A program made the translations under genes and the position numbers. From positions 37,386,001 to 37,450,000 of the forward strand of contig OZ231126.1 in NCBI GenBank assembly GCA_965153355.1: a stretch of DNA of 64,000 nt. Reading direction: 5' to 3'. Source of the stretch: Flaccisagitta enflata. Lineage: Eukaryota > Chaetognatha > Sagittoidea > Aphragmophora. Position 1 is the first letter of the stretch; the number at the start of each line of letters is the position of its first letter. Positions 40,440 through 52,279 of this stretch are shown here, piece by piece. Below the pieces are notes generated by a model that saw nothing but the letters and a program-made list of their open reading frames with translations, searched no databases and was not told the DNA's origin.

Positions 40440-42170
40440 AATTTATGAAAATTTCAACTCAAAATTCAATTCAAATTTTAAAACGCTTTTCAATTTTCGC
40501 GGAGCAATTTGTCATTTCGACAACTAAATCGAGAAGCGTCGAGTAACATTTATACGATCTTTCGAAGCGTTTGTGCGTAAAAAATATTTTATCAGCCGTA
40601 TTTACAACCTATTTGCATAAACGTGCATGTACATATATTTTTGGTGTCGCTTTTTAGGTGGGGGTAATCGAGGAAGCCAATCGACTATCTTAATGTGTAT
40701 AAATCCCTTCGTTTCTCTCACTTCTCTGCTTCCTTTTTGTTGTGAAAAAAAAACGAGAAAGAAGAAGAAGAATAATTGATATCACCGGACAAACTCTTTC
40801 AATTTCTCCGCTGGAAAGCTATTCGAGTTGTTTTTTGGACTACAGAACGAAGGGAGATATTAAGTGATGTACAGAGATATAAAATTTGAAAAAAAAAAAT
40901 GAAACAGAGCTCGGCGCGATAACGCGGTGATGTTCGAGTTGAAATTAATGAGCTCTTCATTTGCGCCGAACAAAGGAGTCTTACTATCTGACATCGTTTA
41001 AAAAAAAAGAAGATTAATCTTTAAAATGTATCAAAATGAATAATTAAATCAAAAAGCGAACAAACATGGATTAAATTTTGGCGCGAATCCATTTTGAGAT
41101 TTTTTTTCCTCTCAACACTATCTTATCTGGAATTATACCTCAAGAAAGAAAAAGACACGGATTAGTTTCGCCGGAAACTCCTATGCATTAAAAGGTAAGT
41201 GGCAGATTTAGCTGAAAAACTTTGTGATCGGTTTCGTTACTTAGAACTACATTGGGACATTGATTCCTTTTCAATTTATGAATCAACTATTTCCAATCAT
41301 CCTTAGTGACTTAGCAAAACAGTATCATTGCATCGTCTACAGAAACAAATAGATAAGAAACTTTTGCTCGAGCATATCATATGAATCCCTATTGTCGGTT
41401 ATGTTTCTATTGGGACCAAGCTCAGAAAAACAGGTCTGTCCGTTGGTCCGCATGTCAATGACGCAACGTCGCGCCAAATTCGAGTTCGTCCCTCTTCAGA
41501 CTTCAGATCTCCCACACCCACGAAGGGCCGCAAAAGTAATCGGGTGGCAAAATGCAAACTGGTTTATCAAATTACGTTTATCGCATTTCCATTGACCGAC
41601 AAACGCGCTAATTGATCAAACAGTAACGCCGCCTCGACTCCCGGTCTTCGCTGTCAATATTCCAGTCCCAGCCACTTTGTTACTGTTTAGTTTATGCCCG
41701 TCCTTATTGTTGTCATCGTTACTCAAACTTTTTTGTCACTGTCTGCAAACTTGTTGATGTCATCGTAACTCTAACTATTTTGTCACTGTCGAGTCAGTTA
41801 CTGCAAACTTGTTGACATCATCGTTGGCAGGGAGTTTCAATCTGGTATTTCTATCTTTTTTCGTTAAGAAATGACATTAATATGAATGAAAACTGTGAGT
41901 TTTCATTTTCACAATCCCTATGTAAAAAGTGCATTTCAGCAAAATAGAGCTTCTCTTTGGAAGGCTCTAGCTCCTAAACCGTTTGAGTTACAGACCTGGG
42001 ATTGGTCTAGATTGAAAGATTTTCTTTAAATCTTTGGAAATATTTCTTTTAAAAAAAGTTGTATTCATTTTTTGTATCTGTTTTATCGATGAAAAAAAAG
42101 GGGCATCTTCTTTTTTTTTTTGGATACGCGTGGTCTGACAAGTAGAACAATATCCCTCACTATTCCCAAA
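40440..42170. other. Non-coding region
   Basis: AT-rich, with A-runs. GTTACT..TTTTGTCACTGT words repeat at 41680-41830, a small local duplication (ACTTGTTGA(C/T)(A/G)TCATCG). About 30 bp near 42140-42170 match 5755-5785 inverted. No gene seen. Confidence 0.5.
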
Positions 42171-42174
42171 TTGA

Positions 42175-42474
42175 AAAAAAAATCCTGTAGATGATGGGTA
42201 TCTTGAAGCCTTGGATGTCTGATTAAAGGTCTGAACAGGTGGATTTGAGTCCTGGAAAATTTAATTTGAAGTCTATGAAGGCATATTTTATGCATGAAAG
42301 TGTGAAAGCCCTCCAAGCCTTAATTCAGCCCTTTCAGACCAAATCTGTCCTTTCAGGCATCAAATCTGCACTCACAGACTGCAAATTAAACCTTCCATGC
42401 CTCAAACCCACCTGTTCAGACCTATCATCGGACATCCAAGGCTTCAGATTCTAATGTTCTACAGGATTTTTTGG
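42175..42474. mobile_element. Foldback element, 300 bp
   Basis: The left arm AAAATCCTGTAGATGATGGG, with CTTGAAGCCTTGGATGTC and AGGTCTGAACAGGTGG, is repeated inverted in the right arm (CCACCTGTTCAGACCT, GACATCCAAGGCTTCAG, CTACAGGATTTTT). The arms extend more weakly towards the centre, so nearly the whole 300 bp can fold on itself. Confidence 0.8.
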
Positions 42475-42799
42475 TAGATGCCCAAAGAGAGGCAAAGTCC
42501 TGACATTTGGAACTTCTGATTTCACCGTCTTTCTCTGGTCTTATTTTCTATCCAAAACATTCTCTGTTATGGATAAAAAGAAAGACATTATCTTAAACAT
42601 TAACAAGTGATGTAAGATAGGAGAAGGAAGTTGTTATCTTTCATGGGAATCCATATGAAATTCTTTTCACTCTTAACTTGATAGAAATAAATATAAAACA
42701 AATTTTAAACTTCATGGAATATGCCTTTTTTAGCCTTTCCCAGCGGCACGAGTTATTATTCAGGAGATGTTTGCTTTAAGGATTTTAGGCCTTTGAAGT

Positions 42800-43135
42800 T
42801 GAATTGGGAGGGCCCAAAAAAAGATGAAATGGAGGGGTTCTAATTCTGAGAGGCCTGATATGTGGCTTGAGAGGGCTGATTTGAGGCATGCCAGGGCTGA
42901 TTGGGGGGCTGAGGGGGTCATTTTGAGACTTGAGAGTTCAGACCTAAGAGGGGAGGATGAGTGGATAGACAGAGGGCTGATATGAGGCTTAGGACTAATT
43001 TGAAGCCTGCAAGGGCTAATTTGAGGTTTGAGGGAGTTGTTTTGAGGATTTAAAGGGCCTTTCAAAACCTGGAAGCACTGATTTGAGGACTGAGAGGGAT
43101 GATTTTGGGTTTGAGATATGGGAATTCCAACTGTG
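42800..43135 (+). repeat. Degenerate GAGGGCTGATTTGAGG minisatellite
   Basis: About 19-24-bp units with GGCTGATTTGAGGC(T/A)T words, ending at TGTGTTCTACAGG. It is a diverged relative of the GAGGCTGGGATTTGAGCC minisatellites and ends in the same TGTTCTACAG word that borders those arrays. Confidence 0.75.
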
Positions 43136-43313
43136 TTCTACAGGTGAGTAAACATTTTGGCAGTGGCAGTGATGCAAAAAATGCCTGTAAACTTCAAAAA
43201 AGCTAAGTGTTACAAACTGACGGACCAACTGAATGACCAACCAACCCACTGACTGATGGATCAACCAATAGACAAAGCGAGCAGAAGAGTTGGGAAAATC
43301 CTCCAAGATTCCC

Positions 43314-43690
43314 ATGACATTACCTATGTTTGACAAGTCATAACTCAAGCATTTTTTATCGGATTTACAAAAAATTGGTGACGGTTAGAAAGATCTTAAA
43401 AAAATCTTTAAAATGAGACCAATCTGGCATTTCTAGCTTAATTCGTTCAAAAGTTATGAGCAAAACAAGTAGAATTATGACAAGAAATCAATGACCAGGA
43501 AGATAGTCAATATTCCTCATAACATACCCTATGTTTGAGTGCTTATATCTCAGGCATTTTTCAACGGATTAACAAAAAATTGGTGACGGTTGGAAAGATC
43601 TTGAGCAGATCTTTAAAATGGGACCAATCTGGCATTTCTAGCTCTTTTTGTTCAAAAGATATGAGCAAAACAAGAAAAAAATGGGAAAAT
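43314..43690 (+). repeat. Tandem duplication, about 205 bp, two copies
   Basis: Both copies contain CCTATGTTTGA, AACAAAAAATTGGTGACGGTT, GAAAGATCTT and CCAATCTGGCATTTCTAGCT. Confidence 0.85.
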
Positions 43691-43859
43691 TCAATGACCT
43701 GTACCTCAGGATGGTAAAAAAGTGTTTTTTCTCAAAATCCGGCCCTAGGATGATTTAAAAGCTGGTAGATTCCATTTCTTGCACCTACAGGCTGTACAAA
43801 ACAATAATAAAACCAGCAGTTTTGTTAAAATCATCCCCAAGGTAGTAGAAATGACATGT

Positions 43860-44890
43860 GACTCAGTTACACTTCTTTGAGGCTACAGTCTAGGATATCT
43901 TACAGTTTAGAGGACAAAATTTCATTATTTTTGATTAATTTTTGACATAGCGTAATATGGGTCATTTTTAGGCTGTTTTTGGCCATTTTGGGTCCCTTGC
44001 AAGCCCTCAATTGTAGCCACTAGCCATTTTTTGGCCAAACCCATGTCTATACATTATAAAGGAGTGATTTGGATCAATATTTGGGATTTTTCATGAAAAA
44101 TAAACCAAAGTTTTGAATTTTGAAGCATTTTGGTCATTTTTGGCCAATTTTGGCCAATATAGGCCTGTTTTTAGGCTGATTCGATTCTCAGCGCCATATT
44201 TTTTTGCTATTTCTACTCTGTTAGACTTCACTGAGACTACACTCTTGGATATTTTAAGGTTTAGAAGAAAAAATTTCATTATTTTTCATCAATTTTTGCC
44301 ATGGCGTAATATGGGTCATTTTAAGGCCTTTTTTGGTCATTTTGGGTCCCTTGCAAGCCCCCAATTGTAGCCACTGGCCATTTTTTCGCCAAACCCATAA
44401 CTATACATTATAACTGAGTGGACTGGATCAATGATTTGGATTTCTCATGAAAAATAACCCGAATTTTTGAATTTTGAAGCATTTTGGTTGTTTTGGGCCA
44501 ATTTTGGCTATTTAAGGCCTGTTTTTAAGCTGATACAACGCTCAGGGCCATATTTTTTTGCTGTTTCAACTCTGTTACACTTCACTGAGGCTATATCCTT
44601 GGATATTTTAAGGTTTGGAAGAAAAAATTTCATTATTTTTCATTATTTTTTGATATAGTGAAGATGGGTCATTTAAAGGCCTTTATTAAGCCGTTTTGAG
44701 GTCCTTGCACATCCCCAATTGCAGCCACTTGCCGTTTTTTTGCCAAACTCATGTCTATACATTATAACTGAGTGAACTGGATCAATGATTGGGATTTTTT
44801 GTGAAAAATGAACAAAATTATTGAATTTTGAAGGATTTTGGTCATTTTGGGCCATTTTTGGCCATTTTCGCCACCTATATGGCGACCGAG
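43860..44890 (+). repeat. Tandem repeat, about 355-bp unit, three copies
   Basis: Marker words such as CTATACATTATAA at about 44048, 44402 and 44755 and the TTCACTGAGRCTA / GGATATTTTAAGGTTT block recur at spacings of about 350-360 bp. Frames of 60-85 codons occur in the copies but are interrupted differently in each, so they do not look conserved. Confidence 0.85.
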
Positions 44891-45960
44891 TTACTCGTGG
44901 GGGCTCTTGGGAAGCCATCTATGGTGCCCAGGGGCTTCACCTAACTATACCACAACTACAAAATTTCGGCCAGCCCACTCGGAGACCATAGCCCTGATTT
45001 GAAACACCCCAACGGGGAGTTTTTGCATTACGGCTGCTGCCTGAATGCTTCGTTAGCCTTTTCTTTTTCACTGTCCTTAGCCACCCACACACAACTTGGG
45101 TAGCTGGTATCGGGCCTTGCTTTTGCTCATTTGGTTAAATATAATCTGGTGTAAAATGACAGTGAGGCAGCAAAGCCGTAGACCTGGTAATTGCGTTCGC
45201 TTGGGAAGGGATAAATGTAGAACCTTTTTGATCAAAGGGCAGGGGCACAAAAACTCAACTAGCGCTAAAAAGCAAATTGCAATTGTTACCTACCGATAAA
45301 CGGACAAAGCAACCCTGATATTTCTGTTGGTTTGTTCACCAGAGATGATCACTATTTTTACTCGAAACATGATCGTATCAAACTCTGACTTTAAATTTTA
45401 ATTAGAAGCCAAAGGATGTCTCGTCTGGCTCAAACGTGTTGTCAGCTGACAAAAATGTCAGAATGACTCATAAAAAATCCAGATTTAGACGGTCGGATTG
45501 GCCGACTGGTTGAAAGGGGAAGTTTACAAAAATCGAATGCTAACGACCTAAAAAAAAAGGATTATAACACATGTCTTGACTATTTGTTTGATGTTTTGTT
45601 GAGAAGCAAACGGATAGAATTGAATGGGTGGTGAAGCTCAAAGAATCATAAGTATGTAGATAACGCCTGTCTTTTTCTTTTTCTTTTTAACAGAAAACCT
45701 TTTCACTGAGTTTCGAGTGAACCTTTTTTTCTCTCTCTCTTCCTCATTCTCTCTGTTTTCGCTTTCGTGGCGATGATGACAGACAGAGATAATGAGACTG
45801 ATGATATATCGACGCGCTGATGTCCTGACATTGACGACTGTGTTCGGAAGATCGTCTTTATGGCCCGTTCCCCCTTTGATCTATGAAGGTTTTAGGAGGT
45901 TGAAATCTGACAGCGCTAACCAGACCAAACTTTACGACCCTTTTTACCTTCAAACTTTTT
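44891..45960. other. Non-coding, with a TAR-like tail fragment
   Basis: 44975-45125 has GCCACCCACACACAACTTGGG, GTAGCTGGTATCGGGCCTTG, like a TAR tail. The rest shows no gene. Confidence 0.5.
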
Positions 45961-46149
45961 AGTTGCGGACACGCAACTCTATAAGAGGCTTTTTCCGTCC
46001 GTCCGTCCGTCCGTCCGTCCGTCCGTCCGTCCGTCCGTCCGTCCGTCCGTCCGTCCGTCCGTCCGTAATGATCGAGTCGAAAAGTGGGAAAACGCGCATT
46101 TCCGCCCCTGCCCACCCATCCGCAACTGGTGGCCATGTCCGGCCTTGTT
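45961..46149 (+). repeat. TAR copy, CGCAACT arm type, (GTCC)n body
   Basis: Head AGTTGCGGACACGCAACT after a T-run (a perfect 7-bp stem with a GACA loop), CTATAAGAGGC, 19 or so GTCC units (45992-46066), the block GTAATGATCGAGTCGAAAAG, GCCCCTGCCCACCC, tail arm CGCAACT, and end GGCCATGTCCGGCCTTGTT. It is the cleanest partner for comparison with the next copy. Confidence 0.93.
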
Positions 46150-46175
46150 AATACCCTCACGGCCATACATTTTTT

Positions 46176-46341
46176 AGTCGCGGACAAGCGACTCTATAAG
46201 AGGCTTTGTCCGTCCGTCCGTCCGTCCGTTGGTCGGTCGGTCGGTTGGTCCGTCACGCTCGAGTCGAAAAGTGGGAAAACACGCATTTCCGCCCCTGCCC
46301 ACCCATCCGCGACTGGTATTGGCCGTGTATCCGGCCTTGTT
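46176..46341 (+). repeat. TAR copy, CGCGACT arm type, next to the previous copy
   Basis: Head AGTCGCGGACAAGCGACT after a T-run, the same CTATAAGAGGC, a shorter body, the same GCTCGAGTCGAAAAGTGGG and GCCCCTGCCCACCCATC blocks, tail arm CGCGACT, and end GCCGTGTATCCGGCCTTGTT. It differs from the copy 27 bp upstream at all three arms in step. Confidence 0.93.
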
Positions 46342-46769
46342 CTTCTATCTTTTGCGGATGAGAAAATTGATCTTTTTTTTTTGTTGATATATATCGATCC
46401 CAAATACATACTGGGTGTTATTAGACCATTCTGCTTTGCTAATGTTTTTCATCTCTGTATTACAAATATTTTGGTTGACTGTTTTCGGCATTCTAGGGCT
46501 GTTTCTAAAGTACTGATCCGTCCATTTTTTATGAGTTGTATCAATAATTTTCTTGTCTTTACTTGACATGACTCATTTTGACATGTTTGATATTTGTATT
46601 GTACATTTGGAAAGGAATGGCTTTCTGCAATTCTTTACATACAACGCTTTCTGTAACAGCAAAAGTGAGCAACGGGGTAAATAAACAGGCAAATTCTTTC
46701 GACTCCCAGGCCATTTGAAGCTGTGTGCATTGTCAGTCGCGGCTTGGGTGAATTCCGGGATGCAGTTTT
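46342..46769. other. AT-rich spacer between TAR copies
   Basis: No gene seen. Confidence 0.5.
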
Positions 46770-46956
46770 AGTCGCGTGCACGCGACTCTACAACCCGCTT
46801 TGTCCGTCGGTCGGTCGGTCGGTCGGTCACGTTTTACTTTTTTTTTATGATTTTATTATTTTGACCTCACTGCTCCCGCCTGAATGGTCTAGTGACCTCA
46901 AATATGGCCCCTGCCCACCCGCACGCGACTTCGGTAGCCGTGTATCCGGCCTTGTT
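46770..46956 (+). repeat. TAR copy, full length, CGCGACT arm type
   Basis: Head AGTCGCGTGCACGCGACT (an 18-bp perfect palindrome) after a T-run, GTCGGTCGGTCGGTCGG body, the GACCTCACTGCTCC and GTCTAGTGACCTCAAAT blocks, GCCCCTGCCCACCCGC, tail arm ACGCGACT, and end GCCGTGTATCCGGCCTTGTT. A further fragment (GTCCTCGGACTCCTATAAAAGG) begins at 46981. Confidence 0.93.
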
Positions 46957-46980
46957 TAAATTTATTTTTATTTTCAAATT

Positions 46981-47872
<892 letters not shown>

Positions 47873-48243
47873 ATGACCCAGAGATATCAAGATACTACTT
47901 TAGTACCGTACTATCATGACGCGAGATTGACATTTACAGCAGCTTTTATCGTCAAGTAGTTGCCTTTAGCCTTTAGTATTCTCTTTTCTCAATTACAAAA
48001 TGCTCTCCTGCTTTGCCGCACCCCAAGTGTGATGTCAACGGTAGATAACTGTCAGCTGTGAAAGGAGATGTCCGTGACTTTGGATCTTGTCACACGCTCA
48101 CTCTCACACAAGGACGGATTGTAGTATTAGACTCTGATTGATGTCAGTTTCTCTACCACTGTCATTTTTTGCTGATTAGTGTCACCAATCTAAACTCTCG
48201 AGTAAAAGATCATACGAATTGATTTTTTTTTAGAACCTATTGC

Positions 48244-50123
48244 ATACCGGGTGATCAGCCGGAACCGAGTAAATCTTTTTGGACGGTGAGACTGAATGAC
48301 TGATAGTTGAAATTTGGGCAATACAGTATGTTTTTTCTGAACTGATACAAATGAAAATCTTATAACTTTGGGATGGAACAAGATATTCAAAATCCGAAAA
48401 AAGTGCTAGATAGATATTGGTTTGCAGATTTTTCATGTTCTTTTCTTATGGTTTATCATGTAATGGTGTAACCATCATGTAATAACAAGCTGAGTCAGTG
48501 TTTTTAAAGAAAATTGCCAAATTCATAAGCAAAATTCTTATAAAATCATCACAACTTCGTATCTATTATCCTGATTTTGATCCAAGACGCTGAAGTGAAC
48601 AAACTGAATTGACTTATTCCTCCAATTTGAATTAAAAACACAAGTGGCTCAATTATCATCAACATTTTGCACCAAAAAATGTGTTTTTTTGCACATTTTA
48701 GAGAAAAAATGATTAATTTGTGACTCTGAACTTAAAATTGGTAATTCTGTCACAATGATGAGGCAGAATGAGCATCTATGATTAGTTTTCTTGCATTTAA
48801 GACCACTCCTGGAGTTTTAGCTTGATCTATAGAGATCCAGCATGAATTTAACATGATGTACATCAGAGATTTTTTGGGTCGGAAATTTCAAAAATCTTTT
48901 TTTCATTTTATGTTGAATGGATAAGTATTCTGAGCATAATCAATGCTCCAAAAATTTTTTTAGGTAACTAAACGAAAAGGTAGTGATAAAAATTAGTTTA
49001 ACGCCCAATAAGACATTGTTACCACAACGTTTTCCACCTATCTTAGTTCGTGTGATCATGGGCCATTATATTCAGCAAGTTGAGCATGATTGTAGGGGAA
49101 TTGATTCCATGAGCGCAAGTTGTTGAAAAAAACGCTTCAGTTAAAGTCACTCCTTACCCACCGGAGTTCACGGGTAAGATACCTTAGCAAAATCCGTATC
49201 AACACTGTAGTTCTTTTCTTGATTAGTTGCCGAAAACTTGAGCCCTGGCGCATTTCCTTTTCGCTGGTTCCATTTATATTTTTTTCCAACAAATAATAAT
49301 TCCTAAGCTGATTGCTACGGATTTTCTTTTCACTCTAAGCTACTTTAGAAACAGACTCTTGTATGAGATATGACTTAAGAGATGCTTTTGAGAATTTACA
49401 CTATTTGAGAAATGAACATTTTGATTTACATAAAGTGGGGGCTTACTTTTTTAAACTGATGGATCATTCCTTTTAAGATAAAAAATCTGCAGACCAAGAT
49501 CTATCTTGCATTTTTTTTTGGATTTTGAATATCTTGCTCCATCCCAAAGTTATAAGATTTTCATTCGTATCAGTTCAGAAAAAACATACTGTAGTTTATC
49601 ATAAAGAAAATTAATGAACGTTTACTTTCAGCCAAAGATGGATATCATAGCCCAAAAGGCTGGCAAGTAATGGCTGTAGATGCTTTTTTCCATGATCGGG
49701 AATTGATGCCAAAATTGGATTAACTTGGACGATTGACTTTTTTTCATTTATTCAATGTCGATGGTGTTTTGACTATATCTGTTGACTAGATAGAGCTTGA
49801 ATCCGTTTTTGTGCCAAATTGAAAAGTTTTTAATCCAGTTTGAAGAAAACCTGCAATTTCGTACCTGATATGTCTCTAATCTAAGTAAAACGACATGACA
49901 TTAGACAAGGATTCTGCGCGAAACTGCACTACTTTTCCAAATCGACTTAAACTGAAATATAGCCTAGATGGCTGTTTCTTTAACATTACAGGGTTATTTC
50001 TTTTTAGATAAGCAAACGTTCAGCAATTCTCTTCAATTCTTGACCATCCCTAACTAATTTGCTTTTGTATTTTAAGAGTAATGGCAACATGCATTTACTC
50101 AATTCCCGCTGATCACCCGGTAT
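48244..50123. mobile_element. Non-autonomous DNA transposon-like element, 1880 bp
   Basis: The ends are inverted: ATACCGGGTGATCAGCCGGA at 48244-48263 and its complement (one mismatch, 19/20) at 50123-50104; weaker pairing continues through GAGTAAAT. A second inverted pair of about 112 bp lies inside, at about 48322-48433 and 49490-49600 (shared ACAGTATGTTTTTTCTGAAC, GAAAATCTTATAACTTTGGG). The interior has no frame long enough for a transposase. Flanking duplication is not clear. The superfamily is not assigned. Confidence 0.8.
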
Positions 50124-50372
50124 TGGTATCATTTACAGCGGTTTATGGCTGACTCCAAACATGAAAAGTGGTGGCAGTTACTTCGCTAGTTGGTCCCTTC
50201 GCCCATCCACCATTTGATTTCGTGTCCAAATGTTAGTTCATTTGTCCGTCCATCAATCACTCTATCTGGAGTGCAGACTTCTTGCGTTTGCAGCTGTTTA
50301 AGCATTGTTGTTAAGGTCCGATCCCTGGGTGTACTACAAAAACAACAAGTAACACTGTACACCCATACACAG

Positions 50373-50710
50373 TACGTCTGTCAGAGTGCCTAGAAAAGCC
50401 AAAATTAAACTTTGCTCCTCAAAAATATTTTTCTTTTGCAAAAATGCATTCAAATGAGCCATCGTGCGACTATCAAATCAATAGGGTGACTTTGAAGTTT
50501 CCATAGATCTGAATGAGAAAGATAAAATTTGCATCATGGAAAAATAGATTCCAATGATGATTCAATGCAAACTTCAATCTCACCCTAAAGATGGTTCCCA
50601 ATTGATTTGAAAGTTGCACAATGGCTCATTTGAAAGCATTTTTGCAAAGGAAAAATATTTTTGAGGAGCAAAGTATAATTTTGGCTTATCTAGGCACTCT
50701 GACAGACGTA
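50373..50710. mobile_element. 338-bp MITE with 8-bp target duplication
   Basis: Perfect direct repeats ATACACAG flank it at 50365-50372 and 50711-50718. The ends are TACGTCTGTCAGAGTGCC and its inverse. The arms run about 130 bp at about 90% identity and the middle pairs further, so nearly the entire element is a hairpin. An 8-bp duplication is typical of hAT-like elements, though other superfamilies also produce it. No protein is encoded, so a transposase elsewhere must have moved it. Confidence 0.92.
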
Positions 50711-50719
50711 ATACACAGG

Positions 50720-51050
50720 CAGGGCAGGAATTTCGCGTTTCCACTCTATTGAATCGATCATTCTGAATCGATGGACCGACGGACGGACAAATGGACGGGC
50801 GAAGCCTTGGGAGTCTGCGACTAATCGGGAAAAAAGTCGAAGTCAGTCTTCGACTTTTTGACATATTCCAGAAAAACAGGGTTTTCATTTTCTTAATAGG
50901 AAGTTGAGCATCTCCATCGAACGATTGCATATTCGGACAAAATTGACGGGGTAAGTAAATTTGATAATTCTCTTTAATTTGGCGCCAAGCAAAATGCTCT
51001 AAGACAAACATTTTTTGCGTGATAATTTTTTAAAGATTTATTAATGAAAA
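50720..51050. other. Non-coding, block shared with 22.95-23.17 kb
   Basis: GACCGACGGACGGAC at about 50772 is a TAR-like body word. 50828-51030 is the second copy of the repeat described near 22954. No gene seen. Confidence 0.55.
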
Positions 51051-51490
51051 TTCATATAGAATTTTTTTCGATTTTTTATGATTTTATGTAGGATCAATAA
51101 AGGAGTGTATTTATGTCTGTTTGAGCATGCAAATACAAGAAAACATGTTTATGAGCATAGCTGCTCATATATAAGGGTGTTTTTGAGCATTTTAGCCCAT
51201 TTAGCTTAGTCCTCTTTTCTGATTTCAAATGGGATGAATAAATGGATATTTTGATACATGTTTAAGCAAGCAAATACAAGAAAGCATGTCAATGAGCAGA
51301 GCTGCTCATCTGTGAAATTTTTAATTATTCAAGCTCATTTAGCTCACTTTTTGTCTCTGATTTTGAATAGAATAAATAAATAAATGTTTTGATTTGAGCA
51401 TGCAAATACAAGAAAGCATATCAGTGAGCATACCTGGTTGTCTGGTTGAGTGATTTTGAATATTTTAACTCATTTCTCTGATCAAATACA
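51050..51490 (+). repeat. Tandem repeat, about 137-bp unit, three copies
   Basis: GCA(T/A)GCAAATACAAGAAA.CAT with GAGCA.AGCTGCTCAT follows at about 51126, 51266 and 51397. Each unit carries the small hairpin GAGCATAGCTGCTC. Confidence 0.85.
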
Positions 51491-51862
51491 CCAGAACACT
51501 GATGAGTGATAGTCCATGTCTTTCATTGGCCAGATGCCGTTTTAAAAAACCACAATGTGGTTGTACCCCCTTGAAAATGGATCTAAAAAATTGCGAGAGA
51601 AAACCTGAAAAAATCAGACCTCAAATAAGAATTGACGAAAGGTGGTCTTTGCGGTCTCACGAGAGGGAAATCGGTTCATTTCCCAATCCCCCAAACTTTT
51701 AAGTATATATTTCCCCCTCAAAAGTCAGGAATCCATTTTCCTTTTGTGTCCCGGGAGAAGCTTGTATAATCCATCGTCGCTTATACATAGTTCAAATTTT
51801 CATCTCTGATTCAACCATCCTCGCATTTCTCCGTGATTTTTACGGCCTTTAGACGTATTTTT

Positions 51863-52094
51863 AGTCGCGTGCACGCGACTCTACAACCCGCTCTGTCCGT
51901 TGGTCAGTCTGTCGGTTGGTCGGTCCGTCACGCTTAGCTTTTATTGTCAATTTATGTCATTTTAAGTCATTTTAGGTCATTTTCAATTATTTAAAGTTAT
52001 TTTGAGGTCAATTTACATTTAGTCTTTTATTCTTTTGGTCTTTTAGTCTTATGGTCTTAACAACCGCACGCGACTGTAAGGTGTTGGCCTTGTT
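51863..52094 (+). repeat. TAR copy, CGCGACT arm type, with GTCATTTTA insert
   Basis: Head AGTCGCGTGCACGCGACT after a T-run, GGTTGGTCGGTCCGTCACGC body, then a minisatellite of GTCATTTTAA words in place of the usual middle, tail arm CGCACGCGACT and end GTGTTGGCCTTGTT. The same minisatellite follows the TAR head at 18532. Confidence 0.88.
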
Positions 52095-52202
52095 CATTCT
52101 TGAAAGACAGGGTTCGTCCGCTCATTTGTCCCGTAGTGTCACATGGTCATCGTAATTTGATGCTTCCTCGTTTGTTCAAATCGCAATGCCCAAACCGTCC
52201 GC

Positions 52203-52275
52203 TTTTTTTTTCTTTTTCTTTTTCTTTTTCTTTTTCTTTTTCTTTTTCTTTTTCTTTTTCTTTTTCTTCTTCTTG
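52203..52275 (+). repeat. (TTTTTC)n hexamer microsatellite
   Basis: About 11 units. Frames reading poly-Phe/Ser are artefacts. Confidence 0.97.
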
Positions 52276-52279
52276 GCAC

